Positions 35,353 to 47,300 of a DNA stretch of 64,000 bases are shown piece after piece (position 1 is the stretch's first letter; every line of letters starts with the position of its first letter). Below the pieces are notes generated by a model. It did no database searches. It worked only from the letters and a program-made list of their open reading frames with translations, and was not told where the DNA came from. Source of the stretch: Trileptium ribeirensis (lineage: Eukaryota > Nematoda > Enoplea > Enoplida > Thoracostomopsidae); the NCBI GenBank assembly GCA_030248225.1, contig JASANE010020387.1, forward strand, positions 43,501-107,500, given 5' to 3'. The translations under genes were made by a program, and so were the position numbers.

Positions 35353-35589
35353 TAATTTCGCAGATAACGAGTGTGTAAGTTTGGTAGACACAGATGCAAA
35401 CAAACGCACATGTAGGACAAGGTCAAGGTAATCATGTAGCTGTGATTTGAGATACCCATAAGCAATTTTATGTTTTACCTTAATTTGTAGGCTGAGTAGT
35501 GTTATATAACAAGTTTTAGCTTTGCGCCTAACACCATATGCTGATGACGAAATGGTATGAACACCAGGTGGCTTAAATTTTTAACTGAC

Positions 35590-35672
35590 ATCATGATTAA
35601 ACCCATGACCTTCTATTTTTGTATCCGTGAGCAACTGCCCTACCAATTTGAGCTATTCCGGCCCGCCTTTAC
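35590..35672 (-). repeat. tRNA-derived SINE head
   Basis: On the - strand, GGAATAGCTCAAATTGGTAGGG resembles a tRNA D-arm/A-box and GGTCATGGGTTTAATC a decayed T-arm/B-box at tRNA spacing. The arms do not form an intact cloverleaf, so I call a SINE head rather than a tRNA gene. Confidence 0.5.
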
Positions 35673-37034
35673 TGCAGTTTTATAAATCGGCAAATATTGG
35701 ACAACTACGACTTTCAGCCCACAATTTACAACTCCGCATATAACAGTATATTGTCATGCTGTACCTAATACAGTGACATACGGGCCAATTGAATCAGTTA
35801 CACATTTAATTCAATGTCGGTTTCTGAAACTATATCCAAAGTATAAATTGCTTGTTTGCTTTGACAGGAAATTTTAAATCTACTGATTCAGATATAAAGC
35901 TATCAGCACGTTCAGCGTGTTACTAAAACATCGACTCAAGGCTGAGATACGTAGTGGAAACTAAAACTAACGGCAGTATATAAAGCCATGAGATCTGTTA
36001 TACTATCAAAAATTATGGATTGCACTTCACCTTACGAGATAGGTGTGGAATGTTCCACGGCTTAGGAGACTTAGACGGTCGGGTTGGTGGAGAAGTCGTC
36101 GGAATGAGGTCTCAGGGAGGTAGGGTTGAATTCGATTCTTTTAAAAGATTTCAGTTTCGAATGATATTTTGTTACTTCCAGTTTCATAGGAAGGCGTACC
36201 CAGGAACATGTATATAATAACATTCAGTTGTATTAAGTAAGAATAAATTTAGTTGTTAAACCGTTCCCGAAGGACACTACGCATGTTGCAACTAATATTT
36301 CAAAATATACATGTAGTAAAATGAGGAAAAAGATTTTTAGTGAAAATAAAAAGCATAGGTTTAGACATTCGAACCTGTACCAGAAAATTAGCAGTTTGAG
36401 CTATCAGTTTAACCGATCTTACCTCCGTTGTGAAGTAACAATTAATACCAGCTATCATAGGTATCCATGCGAAGGTAGAGGGATGGTTACCACTCTCCGG
36501 CCTATGCTGAATTAATCTCCGCCGAGTACCTAATACACGCAGAAAATTTTAGCGAACATTCGGGTAATTTCAAAAACTTTTATGAGGAAAAATTAGGAAA
36601 TTATGAGGGAAAATTGAGACAACTCTGTGAAACACCACCGCTGAATTTGAAAAAAAGAGGTTATGCCAACATTTTACAGGAATGTTTTACTATTTTGTAT
36701 CTTACAAGAGCCTGAAAAACTCGCTTCTGTAACCTTTGCAGTTTTAGAGCAGCCGAGAATTTGCCCTACGAATAGTTTCATAGCACATCACAACTAGACG
36801 CAACAAGTAAATATTAATAGATTAATTAATACATTGCATTATTAATAACACTAATAATGATCATAATAATATAGATTTATAATGTTTCACAGCTACTGGA
36901 TTAGACGGTATCTCTGGAACACCTAGCCTCAGCGTCACAATACGACACTGAATTTCTGACGATAATCGAGAATAGTTCTGGTGCAATTAAGAGAGCTATG
37001 AATGGTATATATACATGTATATATACATACATAT

Positions 37035-38407
37035 GGCGGAGGTGAAGCAGAATGACACCCCAAGGAATTGCCCGAAAATTTACACACTTATGTAATTTGG
37101 GGCGCTGATCACGAATCTGGCCTCCGTTTCCCTGCATGGCCCCTGGTTCCCGAGATATGACTTATTGAAGTTGGCCATGTGTTTTGCTGTGCTCGTTCGC
37201 TCACTCACTGTAGGTCGACTCGGCAGCCCTCAGTAACTTGATGTGAGAACGCATCGGGTATAATGATAACGCGTATGTACAGTATATATTATACGGTAAT
37301 GTGCAGCACGCATACGTAATATGTAGCTCCGTACGGTACCGTAATCTAAGCTAACCATTTTAAATGATTCCACACTCACCCTCGTCCGCGGAAGTGTTGC
37401 GAAACACTGGCGGATCCCGAATGACATTGGAAAATTCATCATAGAAACAATTTGGGGTATTTTTGGGGTAAAAACCGAGCCAGTTGGTCAACGAATAGCT
37501 GTTGTACCACATTTATTACCGGTTGACGGCACACAAACAATATGTTGTAAAACAATGGGTTATTTTGGCGTGAAGCGAAGATTATTTTCGCATGTTTTAC
37601 TTATTGCTGGAAATGAAACTATAGGGTCATTAGAAACAGTTCGGTGAAAAAATTTTGAATTTCGATCATCAGCTTCGCCTCCACTGGCATAAAAAGAAAA
37701 TAAAAACTGTCAAAATACTCCGAATTATTGAAACTCCGATATTGGATGGAGCCGGATGAGGCACGGGTTAAATATTGCATTTGAAGCTTATCTGACACTC
37801 TCCCAACTGGCATAATCGCCGGCAGCACCTTCTTCGCTTCAGGACACCAATCTCAATTAGACCATTTATACACCCTGCATTGTCAGATTTGAAACAGAAC
37901 AAATCGTTGATGTCGTACACGGTGAAAGCAACAGGGTAGGCAGGTCCAAAAACAGCCATCGACACAAATGCAACTTCGAACAAGAAAAAGGATGCAAACG
38001 ACAGACAAGGGCGTGAGAAAATCTTTCTCAGTAAATTTTCCCTCCAAATAGCTTTTGTACAAGTTTGCATGCTACGTTATGTGCCTAACCCGGGAGCTAC
38101 ATATTACGTATGCGTGCTGCACACGTATAATATTATACGTACATTACCGTATAATATATACTGTACATACGCGTTATCATTATACGCGATGCGTTCTCAC
38201 ATCAAGTTACTGACGGCTGCGATTCGATCTACAGTGAGTGAGCGAACGAGCACAGCAAAACACAGGGCCAACTTCAATAGGTCATATCTCGGTAACCAGG
38301 GGTCATGCAAGTAAACGGAGGCCTGATTCGTAATCAGCGCCCCAAATTACATAAGTGTATAAATTTGGGGGCAATTACTTGGGGTGTCATTCTGCTTCAC
38401 CTCCGCC
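37035..38407. mobile_element. Foldback element with about 300 bp inverted arms
   Basis: Left arm 37035-37329 and right arm 38091-38407 are inverted copies starting GGCGGAGGTGAAGCAG and GACACCCC, with small differences. They enclose about 760 bp of unique sequence. The interior has two short minus-strand ORFs in different frames with no recognised similarity. I found no clear target duplication; flanks are ATACATA-rich on both sides. Confidence 0.75.
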
Positions 38408-39350
38408 CATACATATATATGCCACGAATAAAGTTTCACAACAAAGCAACGTTGCTACAATTATGGAGTATGCGTAACATTTTGTTGTGGATTGTGTTGG
38501 CAAAAGAGCAACAATGCTGTAGCCATACATGACAGCATATAGTATTGCTTCAAACTGACAAATTTGTCGAAGCCTAAGGTCAACTCAGTAATCTACGACT
38601 CTTCACTGCAAATCCGCGATAAATTTGACAAACAATTGCGAACCGTGATAGCGATACCAACTCTAACATTTAGATACTTTTGAATGGTTGAACCATATTT
38701 TTTATACTGTTTTACTGGGAGAGATAGAGTTGTGTATACTGTTGTATTAGGGGTTCCGAAGTCGTTGCGGTGACATTGATCGAGTAGTATTGGCACTGGC
38801 TTGGTTTCCTAGACACAAGATCAGTTTGCAAAGAGCTAATGAAAATTTGATATTTCAGCGTAACGCTCGGTACCCCATATGTGAATTGGTAACAACAGGG
38901 ATGTAGCTAAGAGAGGGCATGTGGGCGTGCCCCCGCCATGTAGCATCTGTACCCCTGAAATATAACAGAAAAGTGAATTTCATGATTATGTGTGAATGGA
39001 GTTCAAATTTTTCCCACTAGCAGATCCAGTACCCCTGTGCAAATATTTTTGGGTACGCCGGAGGGTAAGAATATATCCGAATTTTAGGAAAGCGTGGAGA
39101 GTCTATATTAATCGGTAGCTAACTGGATATTCGTGAACGAGCTTCTAGAATTAATAACTCGTTAATTGTTTTTTATCGAACGACCAGCAGCCTATCATTT
39201 ATATATTTTAAGTTTACCTTGTTCAGCACCTGACGAAGAGTTTTTACAGCTTAAATTTTAAAACACCGAGGTATTTTAGCTTTTCTCGTATTGTAGAGAT
39301 GCTTTTGTCAACAAAATGTTTTAGTTTTCGAGATATAGATATCTCACGGT

Positions 39351-39840
39351 TGTCTGAAATTGAGTTTTCTGAACCCCGAATGGAAAAAGTTTCTACACGC
39401 CACGGCTGATAAACTAAACATTATATTACCAAAAACAAGCTTTCTGAACGCTGTCTGAAATTGAGTTTTCAGAACGTCGAATGGAAAAAATTCTTAAACG
39501 CCACGGTTGATAAGTTACACAATATTACCAAAAACAAGTTTTCTGAACGTTGTCTGAAATCGAGTTATTTGAACGCTGAGTTTAAAAAATTCTTACACGC
39601 CACGGCTAAGAAACTAGACATTATCGCCAAAAAACAAGTTCTCTGAACGTTGTCTGAAATTGATGTTTCTGCACGCCGAACAGAAAAAATTTCTGCACGA
39701 GATCGCTGGTAAACTAGACAATACCGAAAACATGTTTTCTGAACGTTGTCTCAAATTAAGTTTTCGGAACACCGAATAGAAAAACATTCTTACACGCCAC
39801 GGCTGAAAAACTATACATTACCAAAAACAAGTTTCCGAAA
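39351..39840. repeat. Minisatellite, five units of about 95-101 bp
   Basis: Units start with TGTCTGAAATTGAG or variants at about 39351, 39452, 39551, 39651 and 39747. Each carries AAAAATTCTTACACGCCACGG-type and ACCAAAAACAAG segments. Units are clearly diverged. A short ORF across two units is incidental. Confidence 0.85.
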
Positions 39841-40516
39841 ATACAATATCTTGTTGTCCTCTGTTTCAATCGGAATGATAGACACCGACTTGTTATGTTT
39901 TATTCGGGCCTTAGCGTTCAATTGGGCTGGATACTAGTATTTCGGAACTTGTTAATGTATGCCGAGAAGCTTTTTTGTCATTGCTGTGTCATCCTTCTTT
40001 CCATTACCCCATATCGCTTTATTTGGACGGATGAAAGCATCGGCTTTTACATTTTAGACAGAAAATCAGGTTTTTCAACTTTTTCTAAAATGTGAACATA
40101 GTTTTGTGCTTTTTAACACGGCATACTGTCTTCTCCTGCCGACCGCCAATAACCTTCGCCAGCCACCTTAATCACGTCATTAAAAATGTTCGTTATTGTA
40201 ATTTTTATATATTTATGGATTTGTAACAAAACAAAAATAAAATTACTGAAAAACACTGGACACACTTTGTAATCAATATTGTTTTCAAGGCATTAACAGA
40301 TTCTATGTATATAAACCTAATTATGCTCATCATTTCGGCATTAACTGCGTTTAGAAGAGCACTGCGCTTGAATAAGATTCACATATCGAGTGATGTCCCT
40401 CTTGCAGCTCTGAAAACGATTGACATGCCATAATTTTCAATCATATATTGCATGCATATCGGAAAAGTGGAACTTATGGAGCGACACAGATTTGTTCGAA
40501 ATTTTAAAATATTTCT

Positions 40517-41392
40517 TCAAAAACGTATCTGTTCCATAGTTGTCGATATTGCGGATCCTGGTAAATACACTGCCCAATAAACTGCGTTAAGTAACACAAA
40601 AATTGCTGGAAATATCACCCTGCTGTACTGATCGAGGCGGTCTGCTGTTTCCTGCCCGCAGTTATAGCAACAAGTCGGTTCGGTACGCCACGACACATAT
40701 TTAATTTGAGCAGGTGATGTATCGTTATCGGAATCCAAATATTCGTCAACGCCGCTTGAGTCAGCCAAGTTGAAATTACGACCATTTTCTGATAATAACT
40801 TCTCCCGGTTCTGGCCATCTGTTGACCTATTCGGCATATCTGTGACGTTATGATTATATAGGTTATTATCGACGTTGATTCCATGCCTTAGTTCGTGCTG
40901 AAACGGTCCACTTTTGTTAATTTTAACGCTACAGCTATTGTTATTGAGACAGTCGCTGTCTGTCGTTATATGTTGTTGTTGTTGATAAACATTGACATTG
41001 CAGCTATTATTTTTAACGTTTTTAGTTTTTACGCTGTAGTTATTATCATTTCGGTTTGCTTTTAGATTATGTGTCTCAATATCAAGCGCAGCACTATTCG
41101 CTTGGGCATGCTTTAAAAGCTGTTTAACTTCCTCGGCTTGTGCTTCAACCAACTGACGCTTTTCATGCTTGTTGGACTCCTTTTCCTGTTTATTTAGTTG
41201 CTTTTCACATTCGTCATTATCATCGTCATCACCGCATTTCATAGCGTCATCAATCGCACCTTGCTGATCTTTATTATTGTTGTCATTTGGATTCGGTGTC
41301 ATAAAAGCGATAAAGCAACTTTCAATCAAAGTTGCAAATATTACAAGAAAGCTAACAATTAAGTAGACATCGATTGCTTTGATATAGGAAAT
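40517..41392 (-). CDS. Gene B terminal exon: M3, intracellular loop, M4
   Basis: The exon follows atttcag and starts ISYIKAIDVYLIVSF. The cytoplasmic loop has Asp- and Asn-rich runs, a QQQQ tract, and CCYNCGQ shortly before M4 ([20 protein letters not shown]). It ends at a stop at 40517. A possible AATAAA on the - strand lies at 40023-40018. Confidence 0.93.
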   Translation of the reverse strand: MSYIKAIDVYLIVSFLVIFATLIESCFIAFMTPNPNDNNNKDQQGAIDDAMKCGDDDDNDECEKQLNKQEKESNKHEKRQLVEAQAEEVKQLLKHAQANSAALDIETHNLKANRNDNNYSVKTKNVKNNSCNVNVYQQQQHITTDSDCLNNNSCSVKINKSGPFQHELRHGINVDNNLYNHNVTDMPNRSTDGQNREKLLSENGRNFNLADSSGVDEYLDSDNDTSPAQIKYVSWRTEPTCCYNCGQETADRLDQYSRVIFPAIFVLLNAVYWAVYLPGSAISTTMEQIRF

Positions 41393-44300
41393 CTGAAATT
41401 GTTAGCATTTACTTCAGTGTTTTGGTCATTTTAGTAACGTATGTCAATGCATGACATAAATCATGATGACCAATGAAAGTCAAGAGTGAGTTGTTTTATT
41501 TTCGATACATTATTTTGTCAGTGTAATCCTTAGCTTAACATTGAGGTATAAGAAGTATACTACTTCATTGAGTCAGTTGAAGGCCCTGCAACTCTGGTCT
41601 GGGTATGCCGATATGTGACTACGTAAAAGTTAGCACTGCCATAGGTTATGTATGGCTAATGCGAAGTTGCAAATGCCACAACGATTATTATTGACAAAAC
41701 GTACGGTAATATATGCATCTAACCAAAACAAGACACTTAGAACACAGTTAGCATGGCGTTGCGTGTGTTCGATTTACGATTATGACGAAACGTACGAATA
41801 CTATTTCAAAATCGACGAATAAAATGGAAAACAGTGCCAATTTAAGTTTCCCAACGTTTCGGCCCGTACGAGGTCCATAGTGCTAACTGAAACCACACCA
41901 GGTGTCAGTTAACGTTTTTCAGTTAACAACCCGTTAAGTTACATTCTCTCATTTTCGCACGTATTTAACCAACCCGAAAAGATGAAAGGTTTAGCCACCT
42001 TAGGCTGGGTTCGAACGCTGGACCTTACGATCGACGGTCCAACGTAGTACCGATTGAGCCACCAGGCCTTGGTTGAGCAAAGCAGAACTACTTAACATTG
42101 TATATTATTGTATTAAATTTTAGGTGAAGAACCACGGATTTTAGCAGGACGATACATATCATATATTTGATGTCGGATTGACGGCATTGCCAGCCGTCGA
42201 ATGAAATAGAACTTAACTTATTAACGAAAAGGACAAATATTGATTTGGACTGTTATGTTTCATCGATATGTTTCAAACAATTTGCTAAATCTAAACTATT
42301 TCATATCAAGAGTTCATTATAAAGAATTCTGTAGAAGAGTATGACAGTTGGTCGTGCTCATGAATTTGCCGTACCCGATAATATGCTTGTCTTTCAGCCT
42401 ACACCCAAAGATCACAGGGGTACCAACAAATCATAAAAGATAAAAATATATACCTCCCATGTGTATGGGAGATACCAGCTATAAAGTCGCCATTGCTCAA
42501 TCAGACGAGAGCTTAAATAGGAGCCACCTGGGATTCCTCCTAAAGCTTTATTCTCATTGCTTATTGGAACGTCATACCTGGTGCCGAACCCCAAGCAACG
42601 TTAAGGGTTTGGCCGATACCCCTCAGATAACAACGCGGAAACCCCATTGAATTCTCGGGGTGGTATGCCGAAAAACGACCACGTCATCCGCGGTAGTACA
42701 TCAATAGTACTGAGTGTCGTGTTCTCAAATTTTTATTATTAATTCTTGATAATATTATATATGTGATATAACTTTAAATATTAGGGTATATATTTCCTTA
42801 AAACCAAAAAGTCGATTTTACCTAATAGCATTCTTAGTACTTCTGCCAATATATCAAATGATAATTAATAATTACGAGGCAATTTCGTTGTTATCGCACA
42901 GAAAACTATGTTAAATGCAACATCTGGAATTTTGACAACATTAAATGAGAAATATAATAACAAAGTTTACGGAGACCTCCAGTAGTTAAAAGATAAACTA
43001 CTTTTTGCGCTGACTTTGAAGACGCGTGGGCATCATACTTGTCGACTTTATCATCGTTCATAGTTGCCTTTCTCTGCGCACATACATTTCACAATACTTA
43101 CTCCTTTTCTAGCCTTGTCTAATTTCTCATATTAAGCTGAAAATCATAGATCCCGAAGCAGGGGTTCGGTGGGATACTCCACTGATGCTTCGAACCCCCT
43201 CCCTCTGAGTTTTGGTCTACCTCTCTACGTCTGGTTACCACCTTATCCCCTAACAACTATTATATAATGCAACGAGGATTACGGTAAGTGAATCAAATGT
43301 TCATAGTATGCCTGCTAGCAAGATAGATTTTTTCTACAGAAGTGTCAATTTTATAAACTAAGCGTGATCTTGATGTTAAAATTCCCAATAATTTTACAGG
43401 CTAAAATCCACTACAGAAATTAAACTACTCGAGTTACATCGAAAACATTTATTTTATGAAAGCTAAGCTAATATTGCAGAAAACATTTTACCATAATTTC
43501 TTGAAGAAAAATGCAGCTAAAATTGAGTTGAATTTTTGTTTAGTAAAAAGTTAACGCTGTCCGCAAATATGGAGCTGGCGACACTCCTTGTTTATCAGAA
43601 AACGTCACGACCTATTAAAAATGGTAAAAATATAGAAAAAATAAAACCAGACAGTGTAAAAGCATATTCTTTGCGCAGCAACTGGTTGTATTATACTTCT
43701 AATGATATTTATGTATATCTTTTCTATGGTATCAAAACAAATAGTGAGCTCGCACTTATTGAAAACACTTTGTCTTCATTAGCTCTGCTGCAAATAAAAC
43801 CTGTCAGATTCCAGGTAAAACTAACTGTGGATTATGTTTTAAAGCATTTGTTTCGCCACTTACCTTCGGCAAACTGCCGCTAGTCGTTGTCATCAGTACG
43901 GTCATTGTTAGTACTGAAACGAAGCATAACATAATTCGATCGCCCAGAAGAGTCTTCGGGAACCAAAATGCCAAAAGTGATATAACCACAATTACGATGC
44001 ACGGGAGAAAAACTTGCGTTAGATAATAGCCAACATTGCGCTTGAACGTAAATACAATATGAAGACGGTTGTATGTTCCTACAAATTGTAATATTAAAGT
44101 ACTATTTAAAAATCGCCTCATCTCTCCTAAGTTTAGTTTCGGACAGAACGATTCTATGGAAGGTCCTAAAACTAAATTATCTAATTTTGTGTAGTATAAT
44201 ACTAGGGAAAAGCTATAGAAGCGTAATTACTAAAAATTAAATTTCAGTTAGTGTTCCTAATACTATACTTACCGACTTTCTCTGTATTAAAACAAAAACA

Positions 44301-47300
44301 CAGCACATCAGTTTAGCATGATCACAACCGAGTAATTTATAAATACGACCTAAAGAATATTTTCAAAAATTTGATTTCATATAATTTTAAAGCTGGCCGG
44401 CAAAGTACCAAAAAGGTCAACCATGGTAAATTGACAACGGTTCGAACAGTCGAGGATTTCATAGGAATTCAAATATCGGTATCGTATCAAGAAACTGTTG
44501 GTCCTATGAGTGAACTGCAGCATCGTGGAATAAAGGCTGTACGAATTTATAAAAATATTATTTTGAGAGATTTGCACAGGATCTCCAGATATTAGTTTAT
44601 TTTTGGTTTATATGCTACTGACAAATTTGCAATAGTGCTTAAATAAATCTTTTTCAGTTTTTTCATAAATGCGATTGTTTTACATTTCTACTAATTATTA
44701 CAGGTTTCTTTTCAATATATGTTAATGTTTTAACCGGACGAATCAGTGGAAAGTGTAAGATATCAATATGGAGATCATGTATCGAGTTTTAGTCGGTTAA
44801 GTAAACTATTAATCGGATTTTACTATTCATTCGCCACATTATATCAAGGATTGACGTAAAGGCAGAGAAATCAATAAATAAAACACATTACGTTCTAAGT
44901 TTCAAATAATTGCCGATTGTGAAAATCAATACAAATTCTTTAGTGATTCCCTGCATACAGTTGTCAAATGCAAATCTTGAATGCAGAACTATTTTGACTG
45001 TTATATTTAAGAAATAACATATTATTCCTCCGGCCTGTAGCTGTGGCTCATTTGAAATACCTGATGACAGCGTAGCAGTTCCATTACCAATTGTCACATT
45101 TGTTAATAAGAATTGTGGCAGCCACATTTCATCAGATATTGTAAACGGTTTGCGATCAGAACGCCATTGATAGCTGATGTCGTTGAGACCATAACCATCT
45201 TAAAACCAAAGGATGATAAAATAAAATACTATTTCAATAACTATTCTAAATTAATTGTATTATAATATCAAACTATAACCACGCCTGTATATAGCTTCTA
45301 TAACTCAAATTAATTACGCCTTTATCAACATACTCTTCTGAAAGCCGTTCATAAGAATACCGCCGTCAACATATTTAAACAATATTGAACAAAACCAATT
45401 ACTGAGTTAGTGACAACATGTAAACTGTGATTCTTAACCATACATGCCGGCAGGGGGGGTAGGGGGGTTACCCCCCCTGAGGTCCGGACCCCCCCCCCCT
45501 GGGGGTGCGCAGCAACCCCCCCCCGGGCCGAAAGGCCCGGCTGGTTTTATTCCCCTTGGGGGTGCGCAGCACCCCTCCCCTGAGGGTGACTTGACCGCTG
45601 TCCGAGTTTTAAAGCTTGACCTTAGTGCAAAAACTTGCGCAAATTGTGCCTGCTTGTTGCTAGTGGTGCATATGCAGCATAAATTTGTGGAAAGCTTTTT
45701 ATTGACGACGTCATTCCCTGAAATAAAAGTTAACCGAAATTCCACACGGCTAAATTAAATGGTTTTAAGACGAAGCCGTTTTAACAAACGAATGAATATG
45801 GTCGGTAACAGTTTTGTGAAACGTGGCTGCTGCAATCAAGGCATGTGGAAGGCTGGACAATTTCCTTTTTAGTAAACCACGTAACGATGAAAACAGACTT
45901 TTTTATATCCTCTATTTCCATCTCATATAGGGTTCATAATAGTATTAACGGCTGCGAGGACCAAAAAAAAAGGTCCTCACGAGATCGACCCCCCTAGACA
46001 AATTTGGCCGGCCAGGGGGGGTTACCCCCCCTGGGATGGCCGCGACCCCCCCCCGTGGGGGCCTCTACCCCCCCTGGCATGACCGACCGTCGGCATGTAT
46101 GTTCTTAACCTTTTGTCACACATTCCACAATCAGCAACCGAGCGGCAGTTTCTATAATATCTTTCGCAATGAAGCGCATTTGGCACTATGGACATTCAAG
46201 TACAACCATTGGCCTACAGGATACTAGTCGTTGAAATAAATTTATTGGAGGTGAGAATCAGCCAATATTCTGCGGGTGTCTTCCAAAAACTGCTAGTTTG
46301 TGTCCCTATTAGTATCGAACAGGTTACAGTACTTATGTGACACACTACCTCACACGCTAACAAAGCTTTACAAGCTGGTTTTATAAAGATATAATTGAGT
46401 GAATATTTCTAGTCGAAGATATTTGCAAGCGCCGTGGCCTCATATCAGCAATGATTTAACAACGACATTATTCAGACTAAAATCAGCTTTAAATTTCACA
46501 GCTACATTCCGTTATGGGATGGTTATTAGTAATATGCCTAACACGAAGGCAATAAACCTTACTTTAAGTTTTTACATGCAGACATATTACCCAAAAATCA
46601 CCAATACTGACCACATAACAGGGTAATAACTTTAAGCTTATAGTAAGTGTGTGTTATTTCCGCTAATATAAACAGCTACGTTAAAACTGTTGTATCCTGA
46701 CTGAAATTTTATACGTTTACTCATGGCGTATGAACAATATCATCCCTGATGCGATTCACAAGGAGAATGTATTTTTTCAAGGCAACAGATTTTCAAAACT
46801 TTACAGCCGTCGCTTGTAACATCGGAACTTGTGATGTAATAATTGAGATTTAGTTTAAGCAGTAAATGTAATGTTCGCTAAGCATTCTATTAAAGCTAAT
46901 ATACGGACACCAAATTTAGGATTATACGTGTTTCGACATGGTTTAGTGTTTGAAAAATTTGTTGCACTAAAATAGTCAGAACTGATCTGATTTTATTATG
47001 TTAATATTTGTGTGAATATACTACTTAAATTATCCCGGTATTAATTTTGTAGTATCAGAATACTAGTGATAAAGAAATAAAGCTATCTAGTTAGTCCAGC
47101 GATCTCAGCGCATCATCCAATTTCAAACGTACAGCTTTCGATTTGCAGTGTACATTTCTGCGTATCGAATGGAAAATTATGCAGCTTCATTGGGCATGCC
47201 ACTGTCAGTGTTAACCTGGAAGTATTAAATTCATATAAATCACTGTATATTAAATGTTAATTTTATTTAATAACGCTGCAATTCTTGGCGTTAAAGTTAC

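Larger units (their letters stand above)
32544..40516. other. Intergenic region between the convergent receptor genes
   Basis: No supported protein-coding gene. Contents I can support are an AT microsatellite, a Harbinger-like MITE, a tRNA-like SINE head, a foldback element and a 5-unit minisatellite, each listed separately. Short ORFs are shadows or repeat-derived. Confidence 0.6.

Noticed and set aside
39351..39840. CRISPR-like array
   Set aside because: Units are about 100 bp, diverged along their whole length and without unique spacers, in an animal genome; it is a minisatellite.
41995..42072. A tRNA gene on the - strand
   Set aside because: A- and B-box sequences are good, but the acceptor and anticodon arms do not form a cloverleaf; a SINE head fits better.
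43536..43883. A 115-codon + strand ORF next to the M1-M2 exon of gene B
   Set aside because: It overlaps that exon on the opposite strand at its 3' end and has no recognisable features.
45434..45758. Pro/Gly-rich ORFs on both strands
   Set aside because: They are translations of the G/C runs at the end of the hAT-like MITE.
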